Below, piece after piece: positions 1 to 10,988 of a DNA stretch of 64,000 nucleotides. Under the pieces are notes generated by a model, which was given only the letters and a program-made list of their open reading frames with translations, ran no database searches and was not told the DNA's origin. The stretch's first letter is position 1; every line of letters starts with the position of its first letter. The DNA comes from Sphaerosporella brunnea (Eukaryota; Ascomycota; Pezizomycetes; Pezizales; Pyronemataceae), in assembly GCA_008704415.1 (NCBI GenBank), contig VXIS01000138.1, positions 1 through 64,000 of the forward strand, given 5' to 3'. The position numbers and the translations under genes were made by a program.

Positions 1-516
1 CGTTCTCGAGGGAAGGGCAAGGTTAGGAAGCTTATGGAAGTTTGGGAAGGGCCCTACAGGATCACAAAAGTCGATGAGGATACAGGCAACTGCACACTTG
101 AACTCCCCAAGAACAAGCGTGTTTATCCCATCTTCGCCCAGGACAAACTCAAGCTCTTCCAGCGAATTTCAGACAAGACAATTCCGCCTCCTCCCTCCAG
201 CTACGATGACGAAGAAGAAGATGACCACACTCTCTACAACATCAAGGAGATTCTCGACCACAAGAAGATTAACGGTATCGATTACTGGTATATCTCTTGG
301 GAGAATTATGGACCTGAAAACAACTCTTGGGAACCTGATGAGAATGTACGCAACACTGGCGCTGATTCCATCCAGGAATTCCTTTCGAAGAGGACCCAGG
401 ACTACACCTCCACCGCAGTCACTCTTCCTCCCGATTTTTTCTTTCCTTCTGATGATTCTTTCTGTTCTTCCCCTATGTCATCTATTGCTTCTTCCGTTTT
501 TGATTTACGTGAGTAA
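1..516 (+). CDS. Ty3/gypsy chromovirus Pol C-terminus (5' truncated by window edge)
   Basis: This is the last 171 codons of a chromovirus polyprotein, open from base 1 in frame 1 to the TAA at 514-516. It starts inside the GPY/F module (EGPYRITKVD) that ends the integrase and carries a C-terminal chromodomain (about residues 78-115; YNIKEILDHK...WEPDENV with the aromatic YWYISW). In chromoviruses this domain targets integration to modified histones. The sequence nearly matches the C-terminus of the complete element at 33143-40978, in the opposite orientation. I saw four substitutions between the copies over the shared 1 kb, three of them before the LTR. The rest of the element lies left of the window. 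Confidence 0.93.
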   Translation, partial: RSRGKGKVRKLMEVWEGPYRITKVDEDTGNCTLELPKNKRVYPIFAQDKLKLFQRISDKTIPPPPSSYDDEEEDDHTLYNIKEILDHKKINGIDYWYISWENYGPENNSWEPDENVRNTGADSIQEFLSKRTQDYTSTAVTLPPDFFFPSDDSFCSSPMSSIASSVFDLRE

Positions 517-534
517 CTGTTTCAACTGTTTTTT

Positions 535-543
535 AAGGGGAAG
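535..543 (+). other. polypurine tract (plus-strand primer)
   Basis: AAGGGGAAG directly abuts the LTR start TGTAAG and is preceded by a T-run, the usual setting of a gypsy polypurine tract. The full-length copy has AAGGAGAAG at the same place. Confidence 0.75.
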
Positions 544-1055
544 TGTAAGATTATTACACTTACTATGGTTTCTTTCTTACGTATTTCCTTACTAAGATAT
601 AAAACTATAAGGCAGTAACGATGGTATGATAACAGCATTCTACGAGTTTCCATTACTTTCTTTACTATGTTTTGTCACCATGTTTCTAGCACTTTCTAGC
701 CCCTTCGATGCTACGTCACTTTGGAATCTTCTAGTTTCCACAAGGCAGACTTGCAGGTCTTCTAGACCATTCTTTCCTTAGTTTCGAATTTGCCACCAGA
801 TTGTTATCACATGATGTACTCAGCATCGTTGGCTATAAAAGCTACGAGCTTTTCCTACATTCATTCTTTTCTCTTCTTTCGATACGGCCTTTCGAGCAGC
901 CCAGATTGTATCGACTATCATCAATAAATACTGAGTTGATCAGTGACCTGAGTGCGAGTATTCTCTTGGTATTTATCAAGTCAGATACACAAACGGTTCT
1001 GAGTTTATTTGCATCTGTGAAATAGCGGATCTTATAAGCTCACGAAAAGGTTACA
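544..1055 (+). repeat. 3' LTR of chromovirus (512 bp)
   Basis: This LTR runs from TGTAAG to GTTACA and is 512 bp, the same length as both LTRs of the full-length copy. By eye it differs from them at one base (TTTG versus TTTA near 686). It contains a TATA box (834-840, TATAAAA) and AATAAA at 923-928, so U3, R and U5 can be placed roughly. The 5' LTR of this copy is outside the window, so its target duplication cannot be tested; the five bases after the LTR are ACTAT. Confidence 0.95.
834..840 (+). promoter_or_regulatory. LTR TATA box
   Basis: TATAAAA lies in the LTR about 215 nt before the LTR end and upstream of a pyrimidine-rich stretch (TTCTTTTCTCTTCTTTC), a typical fungal initiation context. 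This is the expected retroelement promoter. The exact transcription start is not visible from sequence. Confidence 0.65.
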
Positions 1056-1233
1056 ACTATCCACACTGCTCGCCACAGTAACTTGCACGAAACAGTACCA
1101 AATATAAGCAAACGATGCAAGCAGCGCACGAAGCGATGAATGCACGGATGAATACTGCAATTGGTGCAGAGAGAGAATGGATGAGCTGCCCTCACTCTGC
1201 CGCTGTTCCGTCAAAAATACTATCTACCGCCGC
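1056..1233. other. flank between LTR and hAT-like element
   Basis: No gene or repeat is recognisable here. The last eight bases (1226-1233, ACCGCCGC) are the left copy of the target duplication of the following element. Confidence 0.5.
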
Positions 1234-1918
1234 TAGTGATGGACACGAGCTTCGAGCCGAGGGATACGCTCGAGCAAGCTCTGTTCGAACAGGGCAGAGG
1301 CTCGTCAAGCCGAGTCGAGCCTGCATAGCCCGAGCGAAAAATCGAGCGGCCATACGATTTCTGATGCGCGAGCCGGCAGACAAGGAGAATGTTAAAAACG
1401 GTCAAATTCTCGGTGCATCTATATGTTCAATACTGATATACTGGTACTCTAAGCCCAGTCGCGGCGTGCGCGGGTCCTCCGCTTCTCATTCCATATCCGA
1501 CAAATCACAGTCTTGTTCCTGCTGCGCCTCCATTCCTCACCCAAGGCCTGGCGCGCGCCCTCTGCCGGTACCAGTGCGTCTCTTTTGCTCGCGGCAGCAT
1601 CTTCAGGTTGCCCGGGTTGGTCCTCTAAGCGATAGAGTTCCCAATCGTCAACGGTTTGCTGATTGAGCCAACTTTTGAACAGGGGAACCGCACTGCTGGA
1701 TTGCTTAAGGATGGAATTCGATAGCATTCTGTTGTTCAACTCGACCCGCAGTTAGTATGTTCGGCTCACCAACGGAATCTAGAGGGTTCCCCAGGCTCAA
1801 GCCCAACGTGCAGCAAGAGGATCGAGCCCGCTCGGCTCCCCAGTGGGTATGGCTCTGCTCTGCTCGGCTCGATGCTCGAGCTTTTTGTTCGAGCCGACTC
1901 GGCTCGTGTCCATCACTA
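1234..1918. mobile_element. hAT-like non-autonomous element, TAGTGATGG family (685 bp)
   Basis: The ends are inverted: TAGTGATGGACACGAGC at the left and its complement at 1902-1918. TAGTG fits the hAT terminal consensus YARNG. Flanks are ACCGCCGC (1226-1233) and GCCGCCGC (1919-1926), a 7/8 match and the 8-bp duplication expected of hAT. The subterminal parts are dense in GAGCC/CTCGG motifs. A second copy lies at 28839-29603 with a perfect 8-bp duplication. On the minus strand both keep a degenerate coding relic with the pattern SWLN...DDWEL and an acidic DLSD C-terminus (here about 1495-1700), perhaps the tail of the parent transposase. Confidence 0.8.
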
Positions 1919-2929
1919 GCCGCCGCACACCAGTCCCTCAATCTCGGAGAATAGGCTATCCGCGTGAGCTGAGTATACAATTGCACTTCATCAATCCCCA
2001 TGAGATGTGGTCTTCTCCCAACATGGAAGCAAATATGGATCAAATCGGACCAACATTTCCTGCCAAGGACGAGCTCAAGATGGATGCAATGCCCAGGAAA
2101 GGTCCACCTTTATCCAGTGAACATACAGGTGCCACAGTCAAGGAAACGACGCAAGCTCGGCTGGTCATTGTTCACGCTGTACAAGGTTGTGATCAACATG
2201 CGAAGTCAACAAGGAATTCAACACGCGAAATGAGTAGGAAGGTAACCACGAGCACAGATCATCTTCGTAGCAACGTCGCCATACTCTCCGTCCAGTATCA
2301 GCAACAAAGGTGGAGAGGCACATGGCGTCACTTCCTGCTTCTGTTCGTCAGCGCAGTGACGCACACAACTGCTGATTTTTCCCCTGTGCCAAGAAAATAA
2401 TCGCCTAACCACCGCTTATAGAGGGCGCGGGAAAGGCAATTTTACTGACCACCACTGACAAGGCGCAAATTTGTCGCACTACGATCGACTTCCTTAGATA
2501 TACATGATCAAGGCGTCCACAAAGGGAGTTCTGATTCCAAATATGGAGCCGGCGTCCCAGCGGCGTTGCAGCCTCTTTTTGGCGGCACAAATCCTGCTGC
2601 GTGGTGTAATCAGGACAACGAGAAGGAGGGGCAAGAGAACGAGTAAGGGAACGTTAAGCAACCCTAAGTAACCCTACGGCCATTGAAGCTGCACCAACTC
2701 TTTCCTTCGATGCGCTGGAATCTTGGCGACTCACAGCGTTGAAATCATTTTTTTTATCGAACACTGTCTGGTAGTCACCAGGTGCAGGATGGATAGGTTG
2801 TTTGCGAGCCAGTTATATGACCGGCTCTTTATGCGGAATACCTCGAACTGGTGATGGTCACCAGCCAGCTGCTGTGCAGCCTATTGCGTGATCGGTTGTG
2901 CTTCAGCCGCAACGGCTGGCACTACTCAT
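1919..2929. other. no recognisable gene
   Basis: About 1 kb with only short, mutually contradicting open frames. I see no repeat, LTR or domain signature. Confidence 0.4.
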
Positions 2930-3420
2930 TCATACAAAGCTGCTTGTCACACGAACCACAATAGCACCGGCCTTTACACAAGTTTGCTGAACCTCGCTGA
3001 CTCCGCTGTTTACTAGAAATGTGACGCAACCAACATATGCGGCGCTGGCACTCATCTCGGCGCAAAGGGAGCAGTCCATAATCTCAAGGGCAAGCTCTGG
3101 TAGTGGGCACTCAGTCACGATCCTTACATCAGTATCAGAGGTTATCCCGCTCGCAGTAGAGGATGTTATTGCGGCGTAGGAGGCCTTGGGGTTGGGTCCG
3201 GCATTGATGAGAGCCCAATCACACCCAAACCTGGACTCTTTGCTACTCAGATTGTCCACCTCGTCAATATCGGAGAATGTGAGCTTTACATTGAGTAATA
3301 TGCTTTGCACAATCCACAAAATCCTCTGCCACCAAGTGTAAAAGGAACTTATCTCAATCTCGTAGTAGCTGCGAAGCTGGTCCGCAATATCCACGCAACC
3401 CCTATGAGGTGGAGTTGGAC
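2930..3420 (-). pseudogene. possible piggyBac-type (DDE_Tnp_1_7) transposase relic
   Basis: Reading leftward from about 3420, the frame gives GCVDIADQLRSYY followed by a Trp-Trp pair and RILWIVQSILLNV. This resembles the conserved C-terminal block of piggyBac-like transposases (GGVD.aDQ...YY, then ..RWW..lFfW.ld...vNa). The first Gly of GGVD is kept, but the second Gly position is Cys. Upstream sequence (3421-3810) stays open in another frame but shows no catalytic aspartates I can place. No terminal repeats or TTAA ends were found. I infer an old fragment; a chance match over about 45 residues is possible. Confidence 0.42.
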
Positions 3421-4711
3421 AAATGGGGAAAGTTTTCCTCCTTGCCAGTGGTTAACCCGATCATTCTGTGGCACTGGAATAGCGGGTACGTGGCCTTTGG
3501 GAGATTCCGTTGAAACCGAAGGGAGGTTCAGACCCAAGCGCAACACTGAAACCGGGGCACCGACGCGACACTGTCCCGCCGAGTGTGCATAAAGTAATCT
3601 TGAATGCGGCCTTGTCCGCGCTGCCAAAGTTATTGGAATCACTACTTTGTAATCGGAGTTGTCCGTAACCTCCCCTGACACCTCCACGATCGCGTTCGTT
3701 GCTGAAATGTGTGCACACCGTCCGTTGAAGATCATACAATCACATCGGGAAAACGGTGGCGACAAACGAACGCTGTTCATCTGCAATCTCGAGGACCACG
3801 ACGCCCTCAACTTCGCTGGTCTATAGCATAAACCTGAGTTAGACTGTACTTACTGCCCGAAGCTGGTGACTTGGACTTGGAAAGCTACGGTATTACTGTG
3901 CACCAAGAATGCTCAAGACCGAGAACATCGAAAAATCCAAAAACACTCGGGACAGCAATAACCAGTGGTAGATATGTCATAGCTGGAGCGCATGGGAGAA
4001 CGATGAAGTTCTGTTTCAAGAATGCTAAATGCTCGTCATAGTTATCGTCAACTCTGGCTGCCTGTGAGGCGCGGCGGCAAACCTCTCTATAACCACCACA
4101 GTCCCTGCGACATTCGCAACCCATCTCCAGCTTCATCAATGATCGCCATGCGCGATATGTGTCTATACAAAAGTTGGCGATCGCAGCCAACGGTAGTGCC
4201 CACGACTTGCGAAAGGTCGGAATCTGTTGGTATACATGGTACGGTGGTGTTCATTATCTGAGCGTCAACAGTACACCAAGCAAGTGGCATAAAATTACAA
4301 TGCAGGACACACTATTGAGCACTGTATCCATACTCACATTGCATCGGGACGCAAATTCAAGCGGATGTGGGTGTGAAAGGAGGTGGAAGGTCTGGCATGG
4401 GCAATGCGTAGCGGAGGGTGTGACAGGCGTGTTGTTGGTTACTATGGGGTCCATGTTATGGCTGATGTATTGTATATAGTTCCAAAAAAGGTCCTGAATG
4501 AAAATAGAGGGATTTCATGCCGCGCCGGAGCTCCGGGTTGTGGCAGGGATGCTAAACGTGATGGTGTGGGCATCCCAAAGTGACGGGTCGTCCGCATTTA
4601 TCTCATCCCTGTGCGGAGGCACAGAGCATCTGCCAGAGCTGGTGCCGATGATCACTAAGACCTCTGGATTGGTTCACCTTCCCACCGACATGCCCGGCAC
4701 TCGCTAGTCAG
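3421..4711. other. no recognisable gene
   Basis: The first 390 bases may be a shifted continuation of the relic to the left. The rest has only short overlapping frames without any domain signature and no clear junction with the copia remnant that starts at 4712. Confidence 0.35.
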
Positions 4712-5113
4712 CTAGCCAGAGACCCTTCGCGATGCCTTGTGGTCTATTGGAATTTTGCGCGGAACCAGAAGCATCCCACTTGTAGACGTAGTTGTAAAAA
4801 CAACCTGCCCATCCGCTTTTCGCCGGAAGATGATACCGTGCTTGTCACCCTCTGAGGTAAACTTCCCAGTAGCCATCATTGGGGTATATGAGATAAGGTT
4901 GTTTGGGACGTCCGGTGTATGCAACACATTGAGCAGCTTAACCTCTGCGGGCTGACGTCCGAACAGAAGCACGTCCAGTGTGAGAGTGCCCTGACCGACA
5001 ATGTCCATCAACTCGCCATTCGCTACCTGTACCTTGCCCACAACAGAAGCGTAGCTCCCATCATCAAAGGGCATGCGACTGCGGGCCATATGATCGCTTG
5101 CGCAGGTATCCAT
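4712..5113 (-). pseudogene. Ty1/copia protease region, decayed
   Basis: The frame carries the copia aspartic protease block: MDTCASDHM aligns with the usual LDTGASxHM, followed by the typical hydrophobic strand pairs and the LHTPDVPNNLIS block seen before the copia pre-integrase domain. The catalytic D-T-G has become D-T-C, which should abolish activity. The frame is separated from the gag part by frameshifts and ends at 4712. Nothing of integrase or reverse transcriptase follows to the left, so the element is truncated or deleted here. Confidence 0.8.
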
Positions 5114-5170
5114 GAGCCAATCAAGAACTCCATCATCTCCGGTACTCGACGCTATGAATGCGGTGGTCCG

Positions 5171-5443
5171 TCACACTGGAAAAGCGGCGGCGTTGGCTGA
5201 AGGTTCAGTCAGCTTGGTATCTTCATCATCGGACTCGTCTTTGGAGCTCTTTTTCTTGCTGAGCTTTTTTGGGCGCAACTCCGGATGTTTCTCCCAACAC
5301 TTCTCCACGCCATGTCCAGCCTTTTTGCAATTGGAAAAACTAATACTCCGTCGACCTGCACTAAACGCGCTGCCACTGGTAACTTTGTCGAGGTCCATTC
5401 TCTTTTCTTCGTCCAGAAGCGAGTCGATGACCATTTTTAACAT
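5171..5443 (-). pseudogene. Ty1/copia Gag C-terminus with broken zinc knuckle
   Basis: The frame holds a CCHC-like motif in which Cys, His and Cys remain (NCKKAGHGVEKCW) but the first Cys of CX2CX4HX4C is replaced (SFSNC). A lysine-rich then acidic tail follows, as is usual before the copia protease. It continues the Gag frame of 5444-6049 after a one-base shift. RNA binding by this knuckle is expected to be lost. Confidence 0.75.
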
Positions 5444-6049
5444 CAGTAGGTCCCAGATCCTCAGAGTCTTTCAAGCGGAGACTATTGATTAAGCCAGCAA
5501 CGAACGCTTCGTAGGAAGCACGCAAGCCTGCAACGAGGATTGCGATGATAAAATCGTCCTATATAGGTCGGCTGGAGTCAGCGAGCTCTTGAGCGATCGT
5601 CCTGAGTCCGTGAACATATTCGGAGCAACTGCGGTCCCCCAGTTCACAGCGGATCAACCGCCGGGACGCATGATAGCCCCCAGAGAGTCGGGTTGTTCCG
5701 TACATCTTGTTGATCTCGTCCCACATTTGCTTGGGTTCTCCGCGATCGTTATGAGAGACCCGCTGCAATGCTCTTGGTCCAAGGTTTAGCTGGATGCTCG
5801 CACTGGCGCTCGCAGCAATGGTATCCCAGGCATCGCGTGCTTCAACCGCTTTTTGAATTTGAGCGGCTTTCGCATCGTCATCTTGACCAGTAGCCGGAGG
5901 GGGATCAGGGACGACCGGTCGCTTGGATCTGCCACAGAAAATCTGGCACTCGCGTTCTTTGATGAGAATGTTTTTCGTCTGAGCTTTCCACTGCGTAAAG
6001 TTGTCGTCCTCGAGCTTGATGATGTCGCGCAGATGAAACTTCGGCATTG
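5444..6049 (-). pseudogene. Ty1/copia Gag N-terminus (UBN2-type), nonsense mutation
   Basis: From the ATG at 6049 the frame reads MPKFHLRDIIKLEDDNFTQW, the standard opening of copia Gag (..F.l..l...NY..W). Later come YGTTRLSGGY and DDFIIAILVAGL, matching the UBN2 Gag domain. An in-frame TAG interrupts it just before DDFIIAIL (about 5553-5555), and a frameshift follows. The ATG lies about 80 nt inside the primer-binding site, a normal leader length. Its neighbours are the LTR at 6144 and the protease relic to the left. Confidence 0.82.
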
Positions 6050-6131
6050 TGACGCAAGGACACACCGCTTGAACGATCGCTGTGCCTTTTTAATTCGGAA
6101 AGGAGTAAATGGCAGTTGTTACCCGACCGTC

Positions 6132-6143
6132 GGGCTCATAACC
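6132..6143 (-). other. copia primer-binding site (half initiator-tRNA-Met type)
   Basis: GGTTATGAGCCC on the minus strand directly follows the LTR end. The plus strand reads GGGCTCATAACC, the anticodon arm of initiator tRNA-Met. Drosophila copia is known to prime from a 5' half of this tRNA cut in the anticodon loop, and the position here fits that mechanism. The same motif sits at 21644-21655 and 56608-56618. Confidence 0.75.
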
Positions 6144-6312
6144 TGATGAAATTAGGGGGTGGTGATCAATTCAATTGCGTGAAGAGGGAGAGAAGCTCCC
6201 CCTAACCTCGACCTTCCATCGAAAAACTAGACACACCAACTCAAACTCGACCCGACACAAAACTCGACCGGACGCAGAACCCAACCCGACGCACGACGGC
6301 CAAATCTCAACA
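6144..6312 (-). repeat. 5' LTR of copia remnant (169 bp)
   Basis: On the minus strand it begins TGTTGAGATTTGG and ends TTTCATCA, next to the primer-binding site. A homologous LTR, shorter and inverted, lies at 61518-61654 and shares the block around CACGCAATTGAAT. No matching 3' LTR is seen to the left of 4712. Confidence 0.72.
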
Positions 6313-9300
6313 TGGTCTATGGTCTTTCTATGTCCCCGCATTTAGCCTTCATTTTGGGGCAAGGCACGTGAGCTGGCGGCCCCCTTAAACCTGCAGCTGC
6401 CCTGGGTACATGGACTATGCGCTTCGGCGATTTGCACTGCCATCGCGGAATCCACATAATGCGGTCAAGCTTTACAATCCGGACGCATCACTGCAGGCCA
6501 GACAAAACCACAGGCAGGCCACTGTGGGGTCTCTGTGGGGCTCTCGTTCCACGAATGATAGCCTGGATCAAGTGGAGCCAGTGTGTTGTCCTGGCGCGGG
6601 CAAGACTGGACGACACCGTGGGATGAAAGGCAGTGTGACCGGAGGGGCAGGAGCATCGTTCCTTGTCCCCGCGGGGGCCAGCGTTCTGGCGGTGAGGTAT
6701 TGCGGGTGTATCAATCTCCACTGGGAATGGTTTACATTCCGCCAATCCCCAATTTAAAGGCACCGGCATGGGGTGGAAATGGGCGCTACAGAGATTGTTC
6801 ACGAATCAACTCCGCCGGGTGCGCCGTTGCCTTGAGCACAAGCGTATTGTGCGAGCCTGGTATCACTTCAGACGGCTATCGTAACACCACCAGACCTGTG
6901 GGGCGGTACGACGACAAGAGAACTAGATCATCTTGCGGGGTCCGGTTCTTACAGATTTGGGTGGCATGGGAAAACCGTGGCTGCGCGTTGGGGATCTCTG
7001 CTGATTGTGGGCGGCGCGGGACTATAGTATGCAGACACTTCTGGCCTGCTCTCCTCCACATCATGTATCATATCAAACTGAAACTGAAACAATCAGGGAC
7101 GGTGTTGCCGCTGTGTGCGGCGGTGTCAACGTCATCTTACAAACTCTGAATACGCTCTATTCACACAAACAATCTTCAACCGAGGATTGAGGATGGTCAA
7201 TCGCGGCAAAAACAAGATGCCACACCATGCTTGAATGTGTTATGGACGAGACAACGAGTCAATCGACACTTCCGCGCCCCCATACTCCGCGGGTATCAGT
7301 CATCTTTGTCGTGCTACTCGACCAACAAGTGTGCGAACAATTGGCCCAATAATTATTCGCTGCCGCGCGATTAGAAACGGACCGCCAGAACAACTTGCAA
7401 AGTCTCCAACTTCACCTCGCCATGCCGTGACAGGCTGCGGTGCGGACACTGTGCTGGCATCCGACCCTTGAAATAACCCACCGGTTTAGATGGAAGCGTG
7501 TGGGTCGAACACGAGGCCACTCTCCCTGCAGATCTCAATGCCGGTGGCACTGGCATCCGGGGGACGAATGCAGAAGCCGGCCGGGGACTGATGTCGCTCT
7601 AAAGGTTCCCATGTCATGTAGAATGTGGGCTCCAGAGGAGATAGAGTCTTCTTAGCGTACCGCTAAGAATACCTCCAGGGTAGGTGTCGACTTTTCCGTC
7701 GTATCGGCAGTGCATGTCGACCATCTTTCGTCGTTGTCCTCCCTATAGGGGGCAGGCCGTGGGGTGATCCCGCAGATAATCTCTGAGATAGCCGTTGGAA
7801 GTTAATAACTGGGTTACTGTGGGTACTCGCTAGCGGTGTTGGTTCCTATGTACTCTGCGGGGCAGGTTTTCAACATGCGGGAGTAGTTCTTCCATTTATC
7901 CACTCGGGCTGGAACAGTGCTCCCTTCGCCTGGCGATCTCCAAAATTGTGGGAATCCTCAACGCAAACCAGGGATAACTTGAATACAGCATTCGTTGTAA
8001 GATTCTGGCGTTGCGCTGTGGTATGCACAAAGCACACAGTAACAGACACTAGTAATCAATTATGTTTGCCACAGACGGTACCTGGATTACCTGTTTGTCA
8101 GAGGGGCTTCTATCGTCTCCTTTCAGAGCGTCATGACGGGGCTGAGCTAACCCATAAGCACCACATCTACCACATTTGTCTCCTCCTAGCGAGGGAGCCT
8201 CCGCTTCGCCGCCTGTACCTGTCCAGTCGCGTGCGGCCCTCGCATGAATACGATTCTTCAGCGTTTTGTGGACATAGCACGATGTCCGCAAAAGTGTTGA
8301 CTTTACACACCGGGTACAGGTTCGACGTTTGATACCATACCCAGCAAGGTTTTTCTGCTGCCTTTTCCCCTTTTCGGCGCATCTGTGGGATGGGATGGTG
8401 ACCTTGTTGTGCACCGGTTCATCGCGACGTCAGTTGTCGCTGAACAGCCGTCAATGCGCAACGACCTTGTCGGCAGCGTTTCCATGGCACAGGCAAGGTG
8501 ATGCAATCCATATCTGCGCCTCAAAGTAGATATTCTATCCTTGCGATGAAATTGTGCTGGAACGCAGACGCAAAACACGCCTCAGTGCATTCCGATTCCG
8601 CAAAGAAGGGCGACACCTGTGCCCAGGCCAGGGCTTCATTACTGTGTGCTCGCAGTCCTCCAGTATTCAAATCCCAGTTTTTCCACCTGACTCTGCTGAA
8701 CCATGATCCGGTCAATGCCCGGTTTCCCGGCGACTTCCATCGCTGTCCGAATTCACAGTGTTCCATCTGACTCCCCGGAAACACGATTGTGCCACTGCAC
8801 GCGTTCCCAGTCATAGTCTTGAAAGGGGTAACGGTTTGTGCGCCCCCAAACTTCTGATTTGACTTACTCTTGTAGCTTTCGCCCTCGGCGTTCGGAGGTT
8901 CCACACGGCTAACTTGGTTGTGGTTCGGAGGAACGAGGTCGCACGACCATCTTGTTTGGTGAAGGTTTGCCATCTTGCGGATCGAGGTACGCGGTTGGCC
9001 AGCTGTACCTCGTGTGGCGGCGGCTACCTGCTGAAAGATGCGCCAATGCAAGCGGTCGTGCGTCACTGACTACCTCAACTTCCAGCACTCGGTGCCCACT
9101 ATGAATGGTTTCCACGTCTCGGATGGAATGGGTCGAAGCACTTCCAGTCTGCAAATGGCCCGCCTGGCGTAGCTATTGCACGGGTAAGAAGGATGCACAA
9201 CTATTTCTTCACTAGTACTCAATATGTGCGGATGCGGCTGTTCGCACATCTCCTACCCATCACCATAGCCTGCAGGTCAACTGCACTCAGTCTGTCTACG

Positions 9301-9799
9301 AGTGCAGAAACGGCCTCTGTCTGCTTCAATGTTCTGCTCGGTGCCATGAGAGCACCCACGCAGTCGACCATGAATAGGATGGGTTGTTCTGCATGGGTTG
9401 CCCTTTTTTTTGCCCTCGCCCGACAGTGATGCGCGCCCTATGTTCCAGTTGAAACGGCATGATTGTTTTCCGCGCTTTACAAGCCATAAGAGTACCTACC
9501 GAATTTCGCAACAAATATGACCCCATGCTGCAATCGGCACTTGGTTTTGAATGCGAAGTGGCACACCATTCAGTGCTCATCGCAGCACAGCAGGGATGAT
9601 GTGCACAGTGAAGGAGTTCAAGGTGGCAGTGGATAGACTTCAAAACCAAAAGGAATCGCCGAAGGGGTAATTGAAGCCGTCGCGCGCAGCCACGAGCGCA
9701 ATCGATGCGGTTTCGCCAGCGCCGCCCCATACAGTTTACCAGGTCACGCAAGCATAATACGCAACACCCAATTCCACTGTGTGCTCGTGAAAAACTTTG
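6313..9799. other. no recognisable gene
   Basis: About 3.5 kb of mixed short frames. On the minus strand near 8909-9154 a frame contains SDARPLALAHLSAG and a later LDPQD that resemble a frame at 10603-10803 (SDARPLPSAHIS, LDPPD). This suggests a diverged repeated coding relic that I cannot identify. Confidence 0.3.
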
Positions 9800-9992
9800 A
9801 ACTCTGTAAGCGTAATAACAACCCATTAGTCTCGGCCAACTCTATCGGCTCGGCCCGCCAGGACCCACACTCCCTTCCCTGCTCAACAAGACCGTCCAGG
9901 GCTTCAGCCTCCTGTTCAAGCCGTTCCTGCGGACGCGCTATCTCCGCTGCCCCATCCGCGTCAATCTCGATTGATATCTTCCTGTATATTCA
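9800..9992 (-). other. unidentified charged, coiled-coil-like coding fragment
   Basis: The minus strand is open for about 65 codons with the pattern IEIDADGAAEIARPQERLEQ and further Glu/Leu-rich sequence, which looks coding and coiled-coil-like. There is no start codon or domain signature. It could be an exon or a gene relic. Confidence 0.28.
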
Positions 9993-10379
9993 ACAGCCCC
10001 CTCTAAAAATACTTTAATTCCAACTGATTAGTTGGTTTCTTTGCGACGTTGACAATTGCCGATGCATATTGACTTATTCGAATGTATATAATTAAATGTT
10101 TCCAGCTCCAGCTGGGGTGCCTCCTTCTTTGCCTCGGTCACCTCTACAATGTTCAGAGTCTTCTTCTGGATGTCTTCCAATAACTCTCGTCGGTTGCCGC
10201 ATCAACACTGAGCGAAGCTGTGTGTATCCGCCGTTCGGTTCCATCTTGGCAACATTCGCATCGTTAGCAGTTGCATTTTGAACCTTTTTCAACCTCATTT
10301 TTATTACCAGATTATGTTCATGCGAGTCGATCTGCGCCTCGCCCGCCTCCTTGATTAGCGTGTGATGAAGCGATTGAAG

Positions 10380-10803
10380 GTGACAAGCTCGGGATCCCCA
10401 TCGTCTCTGCACACCTGCGTTTACGAGGAACCAGCCCGCGCTCAGGGGAGAAGTGCTTGACAAAGGCGTCGACTTGCAGGTGTTTCTCTTCACTGACCGC
10501 TGCGGTTTCAGGTAGTTCCGTATATGACTCGAACGGGACCCAAATCCACCGTGTCCCGCCTGTCTTGCATGACCCACGATCGTGTGACCATGGAATGGTG
10601 GTTCAGCAGGCTGCGGCATGGGGTGCAAACAACAAAGCACAGCTGCCCAAGCAGGGTGAGGCGGCACGGCTAGCTTGGTCGTCGAAATGTTCGACATCTG
10701 GTGGATCCAGGTGCAGGATCCGGTTGTGGTTCGTCGAAATATGTGCCGATGGAAGCGGTCGGGCGTCGCTGTTGTGAGGGCTCCAATACTCAAAACACGG
10801 CAC
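10380..10803 (-). other. unidentified coding-like relic, related to 8909-9154
   Basis: Two minus-strand frames look coding: one with SDARPLPSAHIS near 10780, another with WIWVPFESYTELPE and KHLQVDAFVKHFS near 10450-10560. The first block has a counterpart at 8909-9154. No family recognised. The longer open stretch at 10092-10988 in a third frame begins with GTG and looks like a shadow frame. Confidence 0.28.
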
Positions 10804-10988
10804 CTAGCTACGAGGGTTGTCCAAAGGTTTGCGATGTTTGGGACGGAATCACGAAGCACAGTCCAAGTCAGCCGGCGCGTGTGCCCAGGAATCAAATTGG
10901 TTCTCGAAGACACCATCACCCGGTGTTTGCGCATACTCGCCCAAGACCTCCTCTGTTGCACGGGCTGACGCTTGCAAAGTTGGCGCAC

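Noticed and set aside
10092..10988. 298-codon open frame on the minus strand
   Set aside because: It begins with GTG, has no domain, and overlaps better coding-like short frames in another phase. It reads as a shadow frame in GC-rich sequence.
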